From: Paractinoplanes ovalisporus
GTDB taxonomy: Bacteria > Actinomycetota > Actinomycetes > Mycobacteriales > Micromonosporaceae
NCBI RefSeq assembly: GCF_016834655.1
Contig: NZ_JAENHP010000007.1
Location: 124,001 to 188,000 of the forward strand
Direction of reading: 5' to 3'
DNA length: 64,000 nucleotides
A program made the position numbers and the translations under genes. Every line of letters starts with the position of its first letter. The first letter of the stretch is position 1. The notes beneath the pieces are model-generated. The model was not told where the DNA came from. It saw nothing but the letters and a program-made list of their open reading frames with translations, and ran no database searches. Below are positions 32,974 to 41,765 of this stretch, in pieces.

Positions 32974-33660
32974 TCAGACGCCGGCGACCGAGGAGATCCA
33001 GGAACGGTTGTAGGCGACGCTGCCGTAGTACTGGCGGCTGGTGCCGTCCGCGGTCGACGCCACGCCGACCTGGGCTCCGTTGTAGACCTGCGGGCCGCCC
33101 GAGTCGCCCCGCCACGCGTTGCCGTTGATCCGCGTGCTGCCGATCGCGCGACCGCCGTACGCGTCGGTCTGGTTGGTCGAGGTGACCTGGACGGTGGCGG
33201 TCTTGAGCGTCGTCGAGGCGCTGCAGCCGCTGTAGCAGGTCATGCCCCAGCCATAGATCGAGTTGGTCGAGCCGACCGGCGGGTAGGCGCTCGACAGCGG
33301 CATGTACGACGTGGTGATCGGCGACGCGAGACGCATCAGGGCCAGGTCGTACCGGGTCGAGGTGCTGCTGACGGCCCGGGTCGTGCCGCCCGACGTGCGG
33401 TTCACGCTGCCCACCCGCACCGACATCGTGCCCGAGATGCAGTGCCGCGCGGTCAGCACGTAGTTGGCCGAGATGATCGTGCCGGAGCAGGTGAAGCTGC
33501 CGTTGCTGAGCACGGCCGCGGCCCACGGCGCGGACGAGACCGTGCCGCCGCCGATGATGTTGGTGCTCGGGTCCTCGACGGCGGCCGCCGCGGCCGAGGG
33601 GATGGCGAGGGCGCCGGTGAGGGCGGTGGCAAGCGAAGCGACGACGATGCGGATGCGCAC
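32974..33660 (-). CDS. Secreted trypsin-like serine protease (S1 family)
   Basis: A 228-residue protein. The signal peptide ends near SAAAAAVED, and the mature chain begins around IIGGGTVSSAPWAAAV, the activation-site pattern of S1 proteases. The catalytic triad is visible: His in LTARHC, Asp in YDLALMRL and Ser in GDSGGP. Cysteines pair as CSGTII with ARHC and as MTCYSGC. AAAGGAG lies five bases before GTG 33660. It is an extracellular protease with Streptomyces trypsin-like features. Confidence 0.93.
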   Translation of the reverse strand: MRIRIVVASLATALTGALAIPSAAAAAVEDPSTNIIGGGTVSSAPWAAAVLSNGSFTCSGTIISANYVLTARHCISGTMSVRVGSVNRTSGGTTRAVSSTSTRYDLALMRLASPITTSYMPLSSAYPPVGSTNSIYGWGMTCYSGCSASTTLKTATVQVTSTNQTDAYGGRAIGSTRINGNAWRGDSGGPQVYNGAQVGVASTADGTSRQYYGSVAYNRSWISSVAGV

Positions 33661-33796
33661 GCCGACTCCTTTCGGGGGGTCGTTCGGCCCGAAGCCCGGT
33701 GCGGCCCGGATCGAAGGCTGTCGAAGTACGGTACGACGCCCCGGCCGGAAACGGTTACAGCCCAGTTCGCACCTATCACCGTGTGATGACCGCCGA

Positions 33797-33802
33797 TAGC
33801 CT
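33797..33802 (+). promoter_or_regulatory. -10 box of the aldehyde dehydrogenase gene, leaderless
   Basis: TAGCCT with six bases to GTG 33809. Confidence 0.5.
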
Positions 33803-33808
33803 GGCCCG

Positions 33809-35245
33809 GTGGACCATCGCATGTTCGTCGGCGGGGCCTGGGTGCCCGCGCGCTCGCAGCAGACCACCACCGCCACCAGCCCGTCCACGGGCCAGACACT
33901 GGGCCAGGTGGCGGAAGGCGACCGCGACGACGCCCGGGCGGCGATCGCGGCGGCCCGGGAAGCCGCGCCGGGCTGGGCCCGGCTGTCCGCGTTCGAACGG
34001 GCGGCGCTGATGCACCGGGTCGGCGACGTGATCGAGTCGCGCCGCGACGACCTGGCCCGCATCCTCACCCTCGACCAGGGCAAGCCGCTGTGGGCGGAGG
34101 CCTACGACGAGGTGGACGAGCTCGTCACGTACTGGCGGATGGCGGCCGAGGACGGCAAGCGGCTCGGCGGCCACCTGCCGAACTCGTCGTCGCGGGGCAA
34201 GCGGGCCCTGCTGATCCGCCGCCCGCGTGGCGTGGTCGGCGTGATCACGCCGTGGAACTGGCCCTACACGATGCCGGCCGAGCTGATCGCGCCCGCCCTG
34301 GCTTCGGGCAACACGGTGGTGTGGACACCCGCGCCGTCCACGTCGGTCGCGGCGGTCGACCTCGCCGGGTGCATCGCCGACGCCGACCTGCCCCCCGGGG
34401 TGTTCAACCTCGTGACCGGGCCGGGGCCGGTGGTGGGCGACGAGATCGCGCGCAACCCGGGCACCGACGCGGTGGCGTTCATCGGCTCGACCGCGACCGG
34501 CCGGCTGGTCGCCAACGCGGCCTCGGGCAAGGCCACGCTGCTGGAGATGGGCGGCAACGGACCGGTCGTGGTCATGCCCGACGCCGACCTCGACCGTGCG
34601 GTCGAGGGCACGCTGACCGCCTGCTTCCTCTGCGCCGGGCAGAGCTGCACGGCGGGGGAGCGGCTGCTGGTCCACCACGACGTACGGGCGGAGTTCGCGG
34701 CCCGGCTCGTCGCCGCGGTCGAGGACAGGATCCGGCTCGGCGACCCGCTCGACGACGCGACCACGATGGGGCCGCTCAACAACGCCGGGGTCGCGGCCAA
34801 GATGGACGAGCACGTCGCCGACGCCGTGAGCCGGGGCGCGGTGATCCTGACCGGCGGCGCCCGCGACAAGTCGTTCCAGACGGACCTGTACTGGCAGCCG
34901 ACCGTGCTCGACGGCGTTCCGGCCGATGCCCTGGTCGCCGTCGAGGAGACGTTCGGGCCGGTCGCGCCGATCGTCGGCATCGGCTCCCTGGACGAGGCGA
35001 TCGAGCTCACCAACGCCTCCCGCTACGGGCTGCTGGCCGCGATCTACACCCGCGACCTGCGGCAGGGGCTCGACTTCGCCGATGCCGTCCGTACGGGCTG
35101 GGTCAACGTCAACGAGTCGTCGAACTACTGGGAGAGCCACCTGCCGTTCGGCGGGCGCTCGGGTTCGGACAGCGGCCTGGGCCGGGTCGGCGGCAGCCAC
35201 CCGATGGAGGCGTTCACCGAGCTCCAGACGGTGATCATCGGCTGA
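33809..35245 (+). CDS. NAD(P)-dependent aldehyde dehydrogenase
   Basis: A 478-residue ALDH oxidising an aldehyde to its acid. The cofactor region shows ITPWNWPYTMPAELIAPALA and FIGSTATGRLV. The general-base Glu is in LLEMGGNGP and the catalytic Cys in CAGQSCTAGERLLV. The C-terminal ETFGPVAPIVG and WVNVNESSNYWESHLPFGG complete the fold. It resembles succinate-semialdehyde and related dehydrogenases; the exact substrate cannot be read. Start GTG 33809 by the leaderless box. No pathway genes adjoin it. Confidence 0.93.
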   Translation: MDHRMFVGGAWVPARSQQTTTATSPSTGQTLGQVAEGDRDDARAAIAAAREAAPGWARLSAFERAALMHRVGDVIESRRDDLARILTLDQGKPLWAEAYDEVDELVTYWRMAAEDGKRLGGHLPNSSSRGKRALLIRRPRGVVGVITPWNWPYTMPAELIAPALASGNTVVWTPAPSTSVAAVDLAGCIADADLPPGVFNLVTGPGPVVGDEIARNPGTDAVAFIGSTATGRLVANAASGKATLLEMGGNGPVVVMPDADLDRAVEGTLTACFLCAGQSCTAGERLLVHHDVRAEFAARLVAAVEDRIRLGDPLDDATTMGPLNNAGVAAKMDEHVADAVSRGAVILTGGARDKSFQTDLYWQPTVLDGVPADALVAVEETFGPVAPIVGIGSLDEAIELTNASRYGLLAAIYTRDLRQGLDFADAVRTGWVNVNESSNYWESHLPFGGRSGSDSGLGRVGGSHPMEAFTELQTVIIG

Positions 35246-35302
35246 CGGCCGTCGTCAGCGGCTCGTGCGTGGCTCGTCAGCGGCCGGCGCGACGCTACGG
35301 CC

Positions 35303-36280
35303 ATGACCGATACCGCCATCGTGGCCGAAGGGCTGCGCAAGACCTACAAGGGCGTCGCCGCGCTCGACGGGTTCCGGTTGAACGTGCCCGCGGGAACCGT
35401 GTGCGGGCTGCTCGGGCCCAACGGCGCGGGCAAGACCACCGCCGTACGCATCCTCGCGACCCTGCTCAGCTTTGACGCCGGACGGGTCGTGGTGGCCGGG
35501 GCCGACGTCGCCCGCGAACCTCGGCTGGTGCGTGAACGCATCGCCCTGACCGGGCAGTACTCGGCCGTCGACGGCTCGCTCAGCGGGCGGCAGAACCTGG
35601 TGCTGTTCGGGCGCCTGCACCACCTGGGCCGCCGGGCCGCCCGGGCCCGCGCCGACGAGTTGCTGGAGCAGTTCGACCTGACCGGCGCGGCTGACCGTTC
35701 CGCCTCCGAGTATTCCGGCGGCATGCAGCGCCGCCTCGACCTCGCGGCCAGCCTGATCCGGGCGCCACGGGTGCTGTTCCTCGACGAACCGACCACCGGG
35801 CTCGACCCGCGCAGCCGCAACCAGGTCTGGGACACCGTCCGCAAGCTCGTCGCCGACGGCACCACGGTGCTGCTGACCACGCAGTATCTGGACGAGGCGG
35901 ACCAGCTGGCCGACCGGATCAGCGTGGTCGACACCGGACGGGTCGTCGCCGAGGGCACCCCCGACGAGCTCAAGGCCGAGATCGGCGCCGACCGGCTCGA
36001 GGTGGTGGTGCGCGACGCCGACCGCCTGGTCGACACCGCTGCCCTGCTGAGCCGCGTCGCCGGCGCCGAGGCCGACACCGACCCGGACACCCGCCGCCTG
36101 CGGGTGCCGGTCACCGACCGGGTGGACGCCCTGGTCGAGACGGCCCGGGCGTTGCGGGACGCCGGGATCGCCGTTGACGACCTGGGCATCCGCCGCCCGA
36201 CCCTGGACGAGGCGTTCCTGCGCCTCACCGGCCACGCCGCTGCCGCTCTTGCCCCGCTTTCCCCGGAGGAGACCCGATGA
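35303..36280 (+). CDS. ABC exporter ATPase, DrrA type
   Basis: A 325-residue ATPase of the daunorubicin-resistance (DrrA) group. Walker A is GPNGAGKTTAVR, signature YSGGMQRRLDLA and Walker B VLFLDEPTTGLDPRS, followed by the H-loop LLTTQYLDEADQLADR. The C-terminal DrrA-specific regulatory domain ends GIRRPTLDEAFLRLTG. It pairs with the permease whose ATG overlaps its stop (ATGA). Together they should export a hydrophobic drug or lipid; no biosynthetic cluster adjoins to name it. Confidence 0.93.
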   Translation: MTDTAIVAEGLRKTYKGVAALDGFRLNVPAGTVCGLLGPNGAGKTTAVRILATLLSFDAGRVVVAGADVAREPRLVRERIALTGQYSAVDGSLSGRQNLVLFGRLHHLGRRAARARADELLEQFDLTGAADRSASEYSGGMQRRLDLAASLIRAPRVLFLDEPTTGLDPRSRNQVWDTVRKLVADGTTVLLTTQYLDEADQLADRISVVDTGRVVAEGTPDELKAEIGADRLEVVVRDADRLVDTAALLSRVAGAEADTDPDTRRLRVPVTDRVDALVETARALRDAGIAVDDLGIRRPTLDEAFLRLTGHAAAALAPLSPEETR

Positions 36281-37059
36281 CCAGCGCCCTGGCCGACGGC
36301 TGGACCATGACCGGCCGCTACCTGCGGCACGTCGTGCGCGAACCCGAACAGATCATCCTCTATTTCTCCCTGCCCATCATGTTCGTGCTCGTCTTCGGCT
36401 ATGTGTTCGGCAGCGGCATGGCCGTCGGCGGCGACAGCTACCGCGAGTTTCTGCTCCCCGGCGTGTTCGTCATGACCCAGCTGTACGGGCTGGGCGCGAC
36501 CGCCACGGCCATCTCGCTCGACATCAACCGCGGTGTGGTCGACCGGTTCCGCTCGATGCCGACCGCACGCTCCGCGCTCATGGTGGGCCGGAGCGCCGCC
36601 GACCTCGTACGGGCCCTGATCGAAATGGCCGTGCTGCTGGTCTGCGGCCTGCTCGTCGGCTGGCAGGCGAACCGGGGCCTGGCTCCCGCCCTGGCCGCGA
36701 TCGGCCTGATCCTGCTGCTGCGCCTGGCCCTGACCTGGGTCGGCATGTATCTGGGCAGCGTCGTGCCCAACCCCGACACGGTCAGTCTCATCGTGTTCCC
36801 GCTGGCGTTCCCGCTGACCGCGCTCTCCAACGTGTTCGTCGCCCCCGAGCAGATGCCGGCCTGGCTGGGCGCGATCTCGCAGTGGAACCCGATCTCGGCC
36901 ACCGTCGCCGCCGCCCGCGAACTGTTCGGCAACCCCGGCCTCGGCGGCGACGCGTGGCCGGCCGAACACGCTGTGCTGCTGGCCGTGGCCTGGCCGGTCG
37001 CGCTCATCGTGATCTTCGCCCCGCTCGCGGTGCGGCGTTACCGGATGCTGGGCCGATGA
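36277..37059 (+). CDS. ABC-2 type permease, DrrB type
   Basis: A 260-residue membrane protein with six hydrophobic segments. It begins with the amphipathic MTGRYLRHVVREPEQIILYF, the Q-loop-contacting N-terminus of DrrB-like permeases. The ABC-2 signature FPLTALSNVFVAPEQMPAWL lies in the second half, then ISQWNPISATVAAARELFG. GGAGG precedes its ATG within the ATPase gene. It forms the transmembrane part of the exporter as a dimer. Confidence 0.92.
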   Translation: MTSALADGWTMTGRYLRHVVREPEQIILYFSLPIMFVLVFGYVFGSGMAVGGDSYREFLLPGVFVMTQLYGLGATATAISLDINRGVVDRFRSMPTARSALMVGRSAADLVRALIEMAVLLVCGLLVGWQANRGLAPALAAIGLILLLRLALTWVGMYLGSVVPNPDTVSLIVFPLAFPLTALSNVFVAPEQMPAWLGAISQWNPISATVAAARELFGNPGLGGDAWPAEHAVLLAVAWPVALIVIFAPLAVRRYRMLGR

Positions 37060-37086
37060 TCGCCCCCGCTGGTCCGCAGGTGCGAA

Positions 37087-37431
37087 CTATTCGGCCGGTC
37101 GGCGCATGGTCCAGGCGTCGGTGATGAGCTCTTCGAGACGCGCCACGGTCACTTCGGGCAGCCGGCACATCACCAGCGGTAGACCCTCGTACGACGGGGG
37201 CGCGAAGAACAGGTCGGGTTCGCCGAGGACGAGAGCCTGTTTCTCGGCCTCGTCGCCGACGTAGAGGACCGCGATGTCGACCCGGATGACCCGCGGCTTA
37301 CCGGTCTCACGCTGCGGATATGACCAGACGAAGCCCCGGTTGCCGACCCGGAAGTCGAAGCCGTCGCTGTCGATCTCGACCACGTCGGGCAGGGCCAGGG
37401 CCAATCGGCGTACGTCGTCGGCGTCGGCCAC
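37087..37431 (-). CDS. MmcQ/YjbR family protein
   Basis: A 114-residue protein of the MmcQ/YjbR (CyaY-like fold) family: DDVRRLALALPDVVEI at the start, FDFRVGNRGFVWSYP, DLFFAPPSYEGLPLVMC and the C-terminal LEELITDAWTMRRP. The family has a DNA-binding-like fold but no settled function. I place the start at GTG 37431, with GGGAGGG eight bases upstream; an ATG at 37449 would add six residues. Convergent with the DrrB-type gene. Confidence 0.85.
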   Translation of the reverse strand: MADADDVRRLALALPDVVEIDSDGFDFRVGNRGFVWSYPQRETGKPRVIRVDIAVLYVGDEAEKQALVLGEPDLFFAPPSYEGLPLVMCRLPEVTVARLEELITDAWTMRRPAE

Positions 37432-37553
37432 CGCAGAACCCTCCCGCACCTGTCAGCTCGGCGACCGACTCTATGCCACGAGAGGCGGATCCGAAGGATC
37501 TGTGCGTAGTATGCGGCGGCACAGTTGTAACAGCAGGGGAGTCGAGGAGCACG

Positions 37554-38246
37554 ATGCCGCTAACGCCAGCCGACGTTCACAACGTGGCTTTCAAGAAGCC
37601 GGCGATCGGCAAACGCGGGTACGACGAGGAAGACGTCGACGCGTTCCTGGACGAGGTCGAGCAGGAGCTGATCCGCCTCCTCGAGGAGAACCGTGCCCTT
37701 CAGGACCAGGCGCAGCGTCCCGGTCCGGCCGGGCCGGCCGCGTCCGGGCCGGGCAACCGGGCCCTCGAGGCCGAGCTGTCCGACCTGACCGCCCAGCTGG
37801 GCCGGCTCCAGGAGGCGCGGGCCCGGGCCGAGCAGAACGCCCGCAGCATGCAGACCCAGCTCGACCGGGCCCGCCGCGAGACGCCCTCGGCGCCTCCGCC
37901 GCCCGCGTCCGACGCGGCCGACTCGCCGGTGCTGATGATGGCCCGCCGCACGGCCGACGACCACATGCGTGACGCGCGGGCCGAGGCCGAGACGTTGATA
38001 GAGGGCGCCCAGTCGGAATCCGACAAGATCACCAGCGACGCCCAGCTGACCGCCAGCACGATCGAGAGCGACGCCCGCCGCAAGCACACCGAGGCCATGA
38101 ACGGCCTGGTCGACCGGCGTAACGCGGCCCTCGACGAGATCGACAAGCTGGGCCGGCTGGCCCAGACCTACCAGCAGGCCCTGGGCGACCACGTCCAGCG
38201 TCAGCTGCAGGAGCTCGACAGCGCCTCGGGCCGCGAACTCGACTGA
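37554..38246 (+). CDS. DivIVA domain protein, stand-alone paralogue
   Basis: A 230-residue polar-scaffold-like protein. The N-terminal DivIVA domain is MPLTPADVHNVAFKKPAIGK followed by RGYDEEDVDAFLDEVEQELI, close to Wag31 but without the dcw neighbours of the canonical gene. A Pro/Gly/Ala linker, a coiled coil (about 75-110), a Pro/Ser linker and a second long coiled coil (about 130-225) follow. It likely marks poles or septa and guides wall growth as an accessory DivIVA. GAGGAG lies five bases before the ATG. Confidence 0.9.
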   Translation: MPLTPADVHNVAFKKPAIGKRGYDEEDVDAFLDEVEQELIRLLEENRALQDQAQRPGPAGPAASGPGNRALEAELSDLTAQLGRLQEARARAEQNARSMQTQLDRARRETPSAPPPPASDAADSPVLMMARRTADDHMRDARAEAETLIEGAQSESDKITSDAQLTASTIESDARRKHTEAMNGLVDRRNAALDEIDKLGRLAQTYQQALGDHVQRQLQELDSASGRELD

Positions 38247-38277
38247 TCACGTGCCGTGATCCCGGCGGTTCACCAGG

Positions 38278-38283
38278 TATCTT
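38278..38283 (+). promoter_or_regulatory. -10 box of the gene at 38291, leaderless
   Basis: TATCTT with seven bases to ATG 38291. Confidence 0.5.
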
Positions 38284-38290
38284 CCAGTCC

Positions 38291-39118
38291 ATGAAGACGG
38301 TGAGCCGCCGGCTCGCGCTGTGGCGTTCCGACCTCGAGGCCGGCGTGTGCGCGGCCCCCGAGGAGTGCGAGGCCGAGCAGCGCGCCCGGGTGGTGATCGA
38401 GCATCGGCCGCAGGGCGGCGCGGCGACCCGCGCGGAGTTCGACTGCGACCTCCGGCAAGACGTGGAGTGGCAGTTCGACGGCCTGACCTGGCCCGCCGAC
38501 ATCCCGCCGGGCACGTTCGTCACCGTCGAGTGGCACGCCCGCAAGAACGAGGCGGTCATTCGCACGGCACTGCTCGAGGAGCCACTGACGGTCGACGGCG
38601 TCGAATACTGGCACGAGTACGACCCGAAGGTCGTGACCCGCGACTCGCGCGCCGACAAGTCGAACCGCTCGCAGGTCCTGCACGCCGTACGCAAGCTCGG
38701 TCGGGTCTTCGACGACGGCAGCGCCGTGCTCACCGAGGAACTGCTCGCCAGACGGGCCGGCCTGGGGCGCGGCCAGAAGGGTGCTTTCCTGCTGCGCAAC
38801 GCGATCGACCAGCTGATCCGCGAGGGCTTCCTGACCCGCGTGACCGGCAGCGTCGACTCGGCCGGCCACCCGTCCTACCCGCCGCTCGACGGCCAGGCGA
38901 CGGCCGACATGGTGTTCTACGCCCCCATGGTCGAGCCCATCCCGACCGAGTCCCACCGCGGCGAGCACTGGGTGACCGGCTTCATACGCAAACTCCCGCG
39001 CGGCGCCCAGCCCACCCAGAGGCAGCTCGACCTCTACCACCAGGCGTCCCAGTTCCAAGACATCGGCCCGCTCGAGCCCGGCTACACGTTCGTCCAGAAG
39101 CACCACCGCAACGGCTGA
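38291..39118 (+). CDS. Conserved hypothetical protein
   Basis: A 275-residue soluble protein I do not recognise by name. The N-terminal half is strand-rich with four cysteines and aromatic patches (WQFDGLTWPADIPPGTFVTV, VDGVEYWHEYDPKVV). The middle resembles a winged-helix (LTEELLARRAGLGRGQKGAF, then AIDQLIREGFLTRVTGS). The C-terminal part is HWVTGFIRKLPRGAQPTQRQ. A nucleic-acid-binding role is possible from the middle region only. It lies 44 bases after the DivIVA paralogue but has its own leaderless promoter. Confidence 0.7.
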   Translation: MKTVSRRLALWRSDLEAGVCAAPEECEAEQRARVVIEHRPQGGAATRAEFDCDLRQDVEWQFDGLTWPADIPPGTFVTVEWHARKNEAVIRTALLEEPLTVDGVEYWHEYDPKVVTRDSRADKSNRSQVLHAVRKLGRVFDDGSAVLTEELLARRAGLGRGQKGAFLLRNAIDQLIREGFLTRVTGSVDSAGHPSYPPLDGQATADMVFYAPMVEPIPTESHRGEHWVTGFIRKLPRGAQPTQRQLDLYHQASQFQDIGPLEPGYTFVQKHHRNG

Positions 39119-39132
39119 CGTCCGTTCCGACC

Positions 39133-39138
39133 TACAGT
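39133..39138 (+). promoter_or_regulatory. -10 box of the gene at 39145, leaderless
   Basis: TACAGT with six bases to GTG 39145, which fixes a start not at an ATG. Confidence 0.5.
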
Positions 39139-39144
39139 GCAGGC

Positions 39145-39579
39145 GTGACGGTTCGCGCGCGGTGGAGTCCCGGTTGGTACAACCTCGACCAGTCGTTGAA
39201 GGTCGGTGACCGCGGCACCTTCGCGTTCCTCCGGGATCTGCCGCCGCCGGGCTACGACGTGATGCTCGCGAACAGCGTCGGCACCCCCACCCACCACTGG
39301 AACTACTGGCTGGCGACGGTGGAATCCGTCCACCACTCGCATTTCGGCGCCCTCACCGAGGTCGACACACGCCCTTTCGGCCAGTACACCTTCACCCTGA
39401 CCGACGGCCGGTGGGTGACGATCGAGGCCGAGGAGGGTCCGGGCCACGTCAACGCCGCGAGCCCCGGCTTCCCGCGCGCCGACTGCGATCCCGCCTGGGC
39501 CGACACCGACGGCTGGGCGCTGGACGTCATCCTGACCGACGTCGTCCCGCACCCCACCGATCCCGCGGCGCCGAGCTGA
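39145..39579 (+). CDS. Small hypothetical protein
   Basis: A 144-residue soluble protein of unknown family, strand-rich and aromatic (RWSPGWYNLDQSLKVGDRGT, THHWNYWLATVESVHHSHFG, FTLTDGRWVTIEAEEGPG). The end is rich in Asp and Trp (CDPAWADTDGWALDVILTD). The GTG start is chosen from the -10 box; the longer upstream open frame overlaps the preceding gene in another frame and has no start of its own. Confidence 0.65.
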   Translation: MTVRARWSPGWYNLDQSLKVGDRGTFAFLRDLPPPGYDVMLANSVGTPTHHWNYWLATVESVHHSHFGALTEVDTRPFGQYTFTLTDGRWVTIEAEEGPGHVNAASPGFPRADCDPAWADTDGWALDVILTDVVPHPTDPAAPS

Positions 39580-39659
39580 GGGTGGCGGAGAGCGTCCAGC
39601 GGGGGCGTGGTCTGAGGTTGGCTTGACCCCGACGCGACGTCATGGTTTGGCATGGGGGC

Positions 39660-40886
39660 ATGAACCGCGTGTCGTCGGCCTATCTGGCCTCCTACGTTCT
39701 GTCGATGCTGGGCAACTCGATCGCCGGGGTGGTGTTGCCTCTGCTGGTGTTGCAGACCACCGGCAGTGTGCTCGCCACCGGTGCCGTTGCGGTGGCGTCG
39801 GCTCTGCCCGCGGCGGTTGCGGGGCTGGTCATGGGGGTGGTGATCGACCGGATCAACCGCCGTACGGCCTCGGTGCTCACCGATGTGGTGTCGGCGCTCT
39901 CGGTTGCCGCGCTGCCGCTGGTCGATGCCACCGTGGGGCTGGCGCTGGGATGGTTCGTGCTGTTCGCGGTGATCGGGTCGTTCGGTGACGTGCCGGGGCT
40001 GACCGCGCGCGAGGCGATGATCCCGGGTGTGGTCCGGTCGGGGCGGATGGGCGCCGAGCGGCTGCTGGGCCTGCGGGAGGCGCTCGGCGCGGTGGTGATG
40101 CTCGTCGGGCCGGCGGCCGGGGCGGCCCTGATCGCGGTGTTCGACGGCGTCACGGTGCTGTGGGTGACCGCCGCGGCCTCGGCTGCGGCCGCCACGGTCA
40201 CGTTGCTGATCCCGCGGGCGGCGGGCGCGATTCCGGCCGCCGCTGCGGGCCCTCGCCGGGTGGTGCTGCGTGACGGCTGGCAGACGCTGATCCGGTCGCC
40301 CTTCCTGCTGATGACCACGCTGCTCAGCGTGGGCCTGGTCGTGGTGCTGGCCGGTTTCCAGGCGCTGGTCCTGCCGGTGTATTTCACCCTGCAGGAGCGG
40401 CCCGCGATGCTCGGACTGGTGCTCAGCGCGCTCGCCGTCGGGCTGCTGATCGGCGGTGGCACGTACGCCGCGGCGGGCGGTCGCGGGCGGCGGCGGACCT
40501 GGTTCCGCACCGGGATGCTGATCACGATCGCCGGGTTCGGTGCCATGTCCACGCTGGCCTCCCCGTGGCTCGTGCTCGGCGCCGCGGTGCTCGTCGGGCT
40601 GGGCAACGGGCTGTTCGGCAGCCTGATGGGGGTGCTCATGGTCGAGCGGATCCCGGAAGCCCTGCGCGGGCGGGTGATGGGGCTGCAGAACTCGCTGCTG
40701 ACCGTCGCCCCGGCGCTCGGTATGGGCGGCGCCGCGCTGCTGGTCGACGGTTCCGGAGCTCGTACGGGGGCGGTCGTCCTCGCGGTGGTCTGGCTCGTCA
40801 CGGGCGTCGTCGCGTTGGTCGCGCGCGGCCTGCGCGACCTCGAACCCCGGCCGGCGCCCGCGCACGAGCTCGCCGAAGCGGCGTGA
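39660..40886 (+). CDS. MFS transporter
   Basis: A 408-residue transporter with about twelve hydrophobic segments. It has the loop 2-3 motif GVVIDRINRRTASVLTD and, in the second half, AAAGGRGRRRTWFRTG before GMLITIAGFGAM. It resembles the MFS_3 group of exporters (macrolide or siderophore efflux). ATG 39660 has a GGGGG run directly upstream; ATG 39642 is possible. A MerR regulator and CPBP protease follow on the same strand. Confidence 0.85.
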   Translation: MNRVSSAYLASYVLSMLGNSIAGVVLPLLVLQTTGSVLATGAVAVASALPAAVAGLVMGVVIDRINRRTASVLTDVVSALSVAALPLVDATVGLALGWFVLFAVIGSFGDVPGLTAREAMIPGVVRSGRMGAERLLGLREALGAVVMLVGPAAGAALIAVFDGVTVLWVTAAASAAAATVTLLIPRAAGAIPAAAAGPRRVVLRDGWQTLIRSPFLLMTTLLSVGLVVVLAGFQALVLPVYFTLQERPAMLGLVLSALAVGLLIGGGTYAAAGGRGRRRTWFRTGMLITIAGFGAMSTLASPWLVLGAAVLVGLGNGLFGSLMGVLMVERIPEALRGRVMGLQNSLLTVAPALGMGGAALLVDGSGARTGAVVLAVVWLVTGVVALVARGLRDLEPRPAPAHELAEAA

Positions 40887-40975
40887 GCGGGCGCGACGTG
40901 AGCGGCGCGGTGCGAGCGGGAACGGCGCGGTGCGAGCCAGTACGGCGTGAGCGGGCGTGGCGCGAGCGGGTGCGA
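40880..40975 (+). repeat. Degenerate repeats starting at the MFS stop codon
   Basis: GGCGTGAGCGGGCG, containing the gene's TGA, recurs almost unchanged at about 40936. Diverged GCGAGCGGG and GTGCGAGC units lie between and after. No gene is seen in the 156-base gap. Confidence 0.7.
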
Positions 40976-41042
40976 TGTGCTTGGGCGCCCCAGCCCCCGT
41001 ACGAAATCGGGCTCGTAGGCTGACCGGAACGGGGAGGCGTGG

Positions 41043-41765
41043 ATGAACAGCGGCGAGATCGCCCGCATGGCCGGGGTCAGCGTCCGCACCCTGCGGCACT
41101 ACCACCAGGTCGGGGTGCTGCCCGAACCGGCGCGGCGGGCCAACGGCTACCGCGAATACACGGTGAACGACCTGGTGCTGCTCCTGCGGATCCGGCGGCT
41201 GGCCGAGCTCGGCATCGCGCTCGAGGAGATTCCGCCGATGCTGGCGACCGGCGGCCGGGCCGACGCGGTGCTCGACGACCTCGACCGGGAACTGGCCGCG
41301 CAGATCGAACGGCTCACCGCCCGCCGCGCGGTGATCGCCCGGCTGCGGGCGGCCGGGGCCAGCCCGGACACGCCGCCCGAACTGGCCGAGCTGCTGGAGA
41401 ACGACCGGTCGGAGCTGCCGGCGGAGTTGCTCCGGCACGACCGGGAGATGACCCTGCTGCTGCATCACCGCCTCGACCCGGATGGGCGGGCCGCGCTGGC
41501 CGGGCTGCTCACCCAGGTCACCGGGCCGGAGATGATGGCGACCGTCACCGCCCTGACCGCCCGGTTCGCCGCGCTCGGCCCGCACACGGAAGGCGAGGAG
41601 GTCGACCGGCTGGTGGCCGACTACCGCGCCGCGCTGGGCGGGCTGAGCTACGACGGGTGGACCGAGGTAGATACCGGGACCGGGGCGCTCCTCACGGCGT
41701 ACCAGGAAACGGTCTTCAACGACGCTCAACGCGAGTTCCTGGCCCGGCTGGCCGAGTCACTGTGA
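41043..41765 (+). CDS. MerR family transcription regulator
   Basis: A 240-residue regulator. The winged helix is at the N-terminus: GEIARMAGVSVRTLRHYHQV, GVLPEPARRANGYREYTV. A coiled-coil dimerisation helix (LDDLDRELAAQIERLTARRA) follows, then a helical effector domain of about 120 residues, as in TipA/BmrR-like members. GGGGAGG precedes the ATG. Its stop overlaps the next gene (GTGA), so it probably controls the CPBP protease and perhaps the MFS gene upstream. Confidence 0.92.
   Translation: MNSGEIARMAGVSVRTLRHYHQVGVLPEPARRANGYREYTVNDLVLLLRIRRLAELGIALEEIPPMLATGGRADAVLDDLDRELAAQIERLTARRAVIARLRAAGASPDTPPELAELLENDRSELPAELLRHDREMTLLLHHRLDPDGRAALAGLLTQVTGPEMMATVTALTARFAALGPHTEGEEVDRLVADYRAALGGLSYDGWTEVDTGTGALLTAYQETVFNDAQREFLARLAESL

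Noticed and set aside
39303..41729. 808-codon minus-strand open frame
   Set aside because: Runs antisense across the MFS and MerR genes and encodes His/Arg/Gln-rich low-complexity sequence only.
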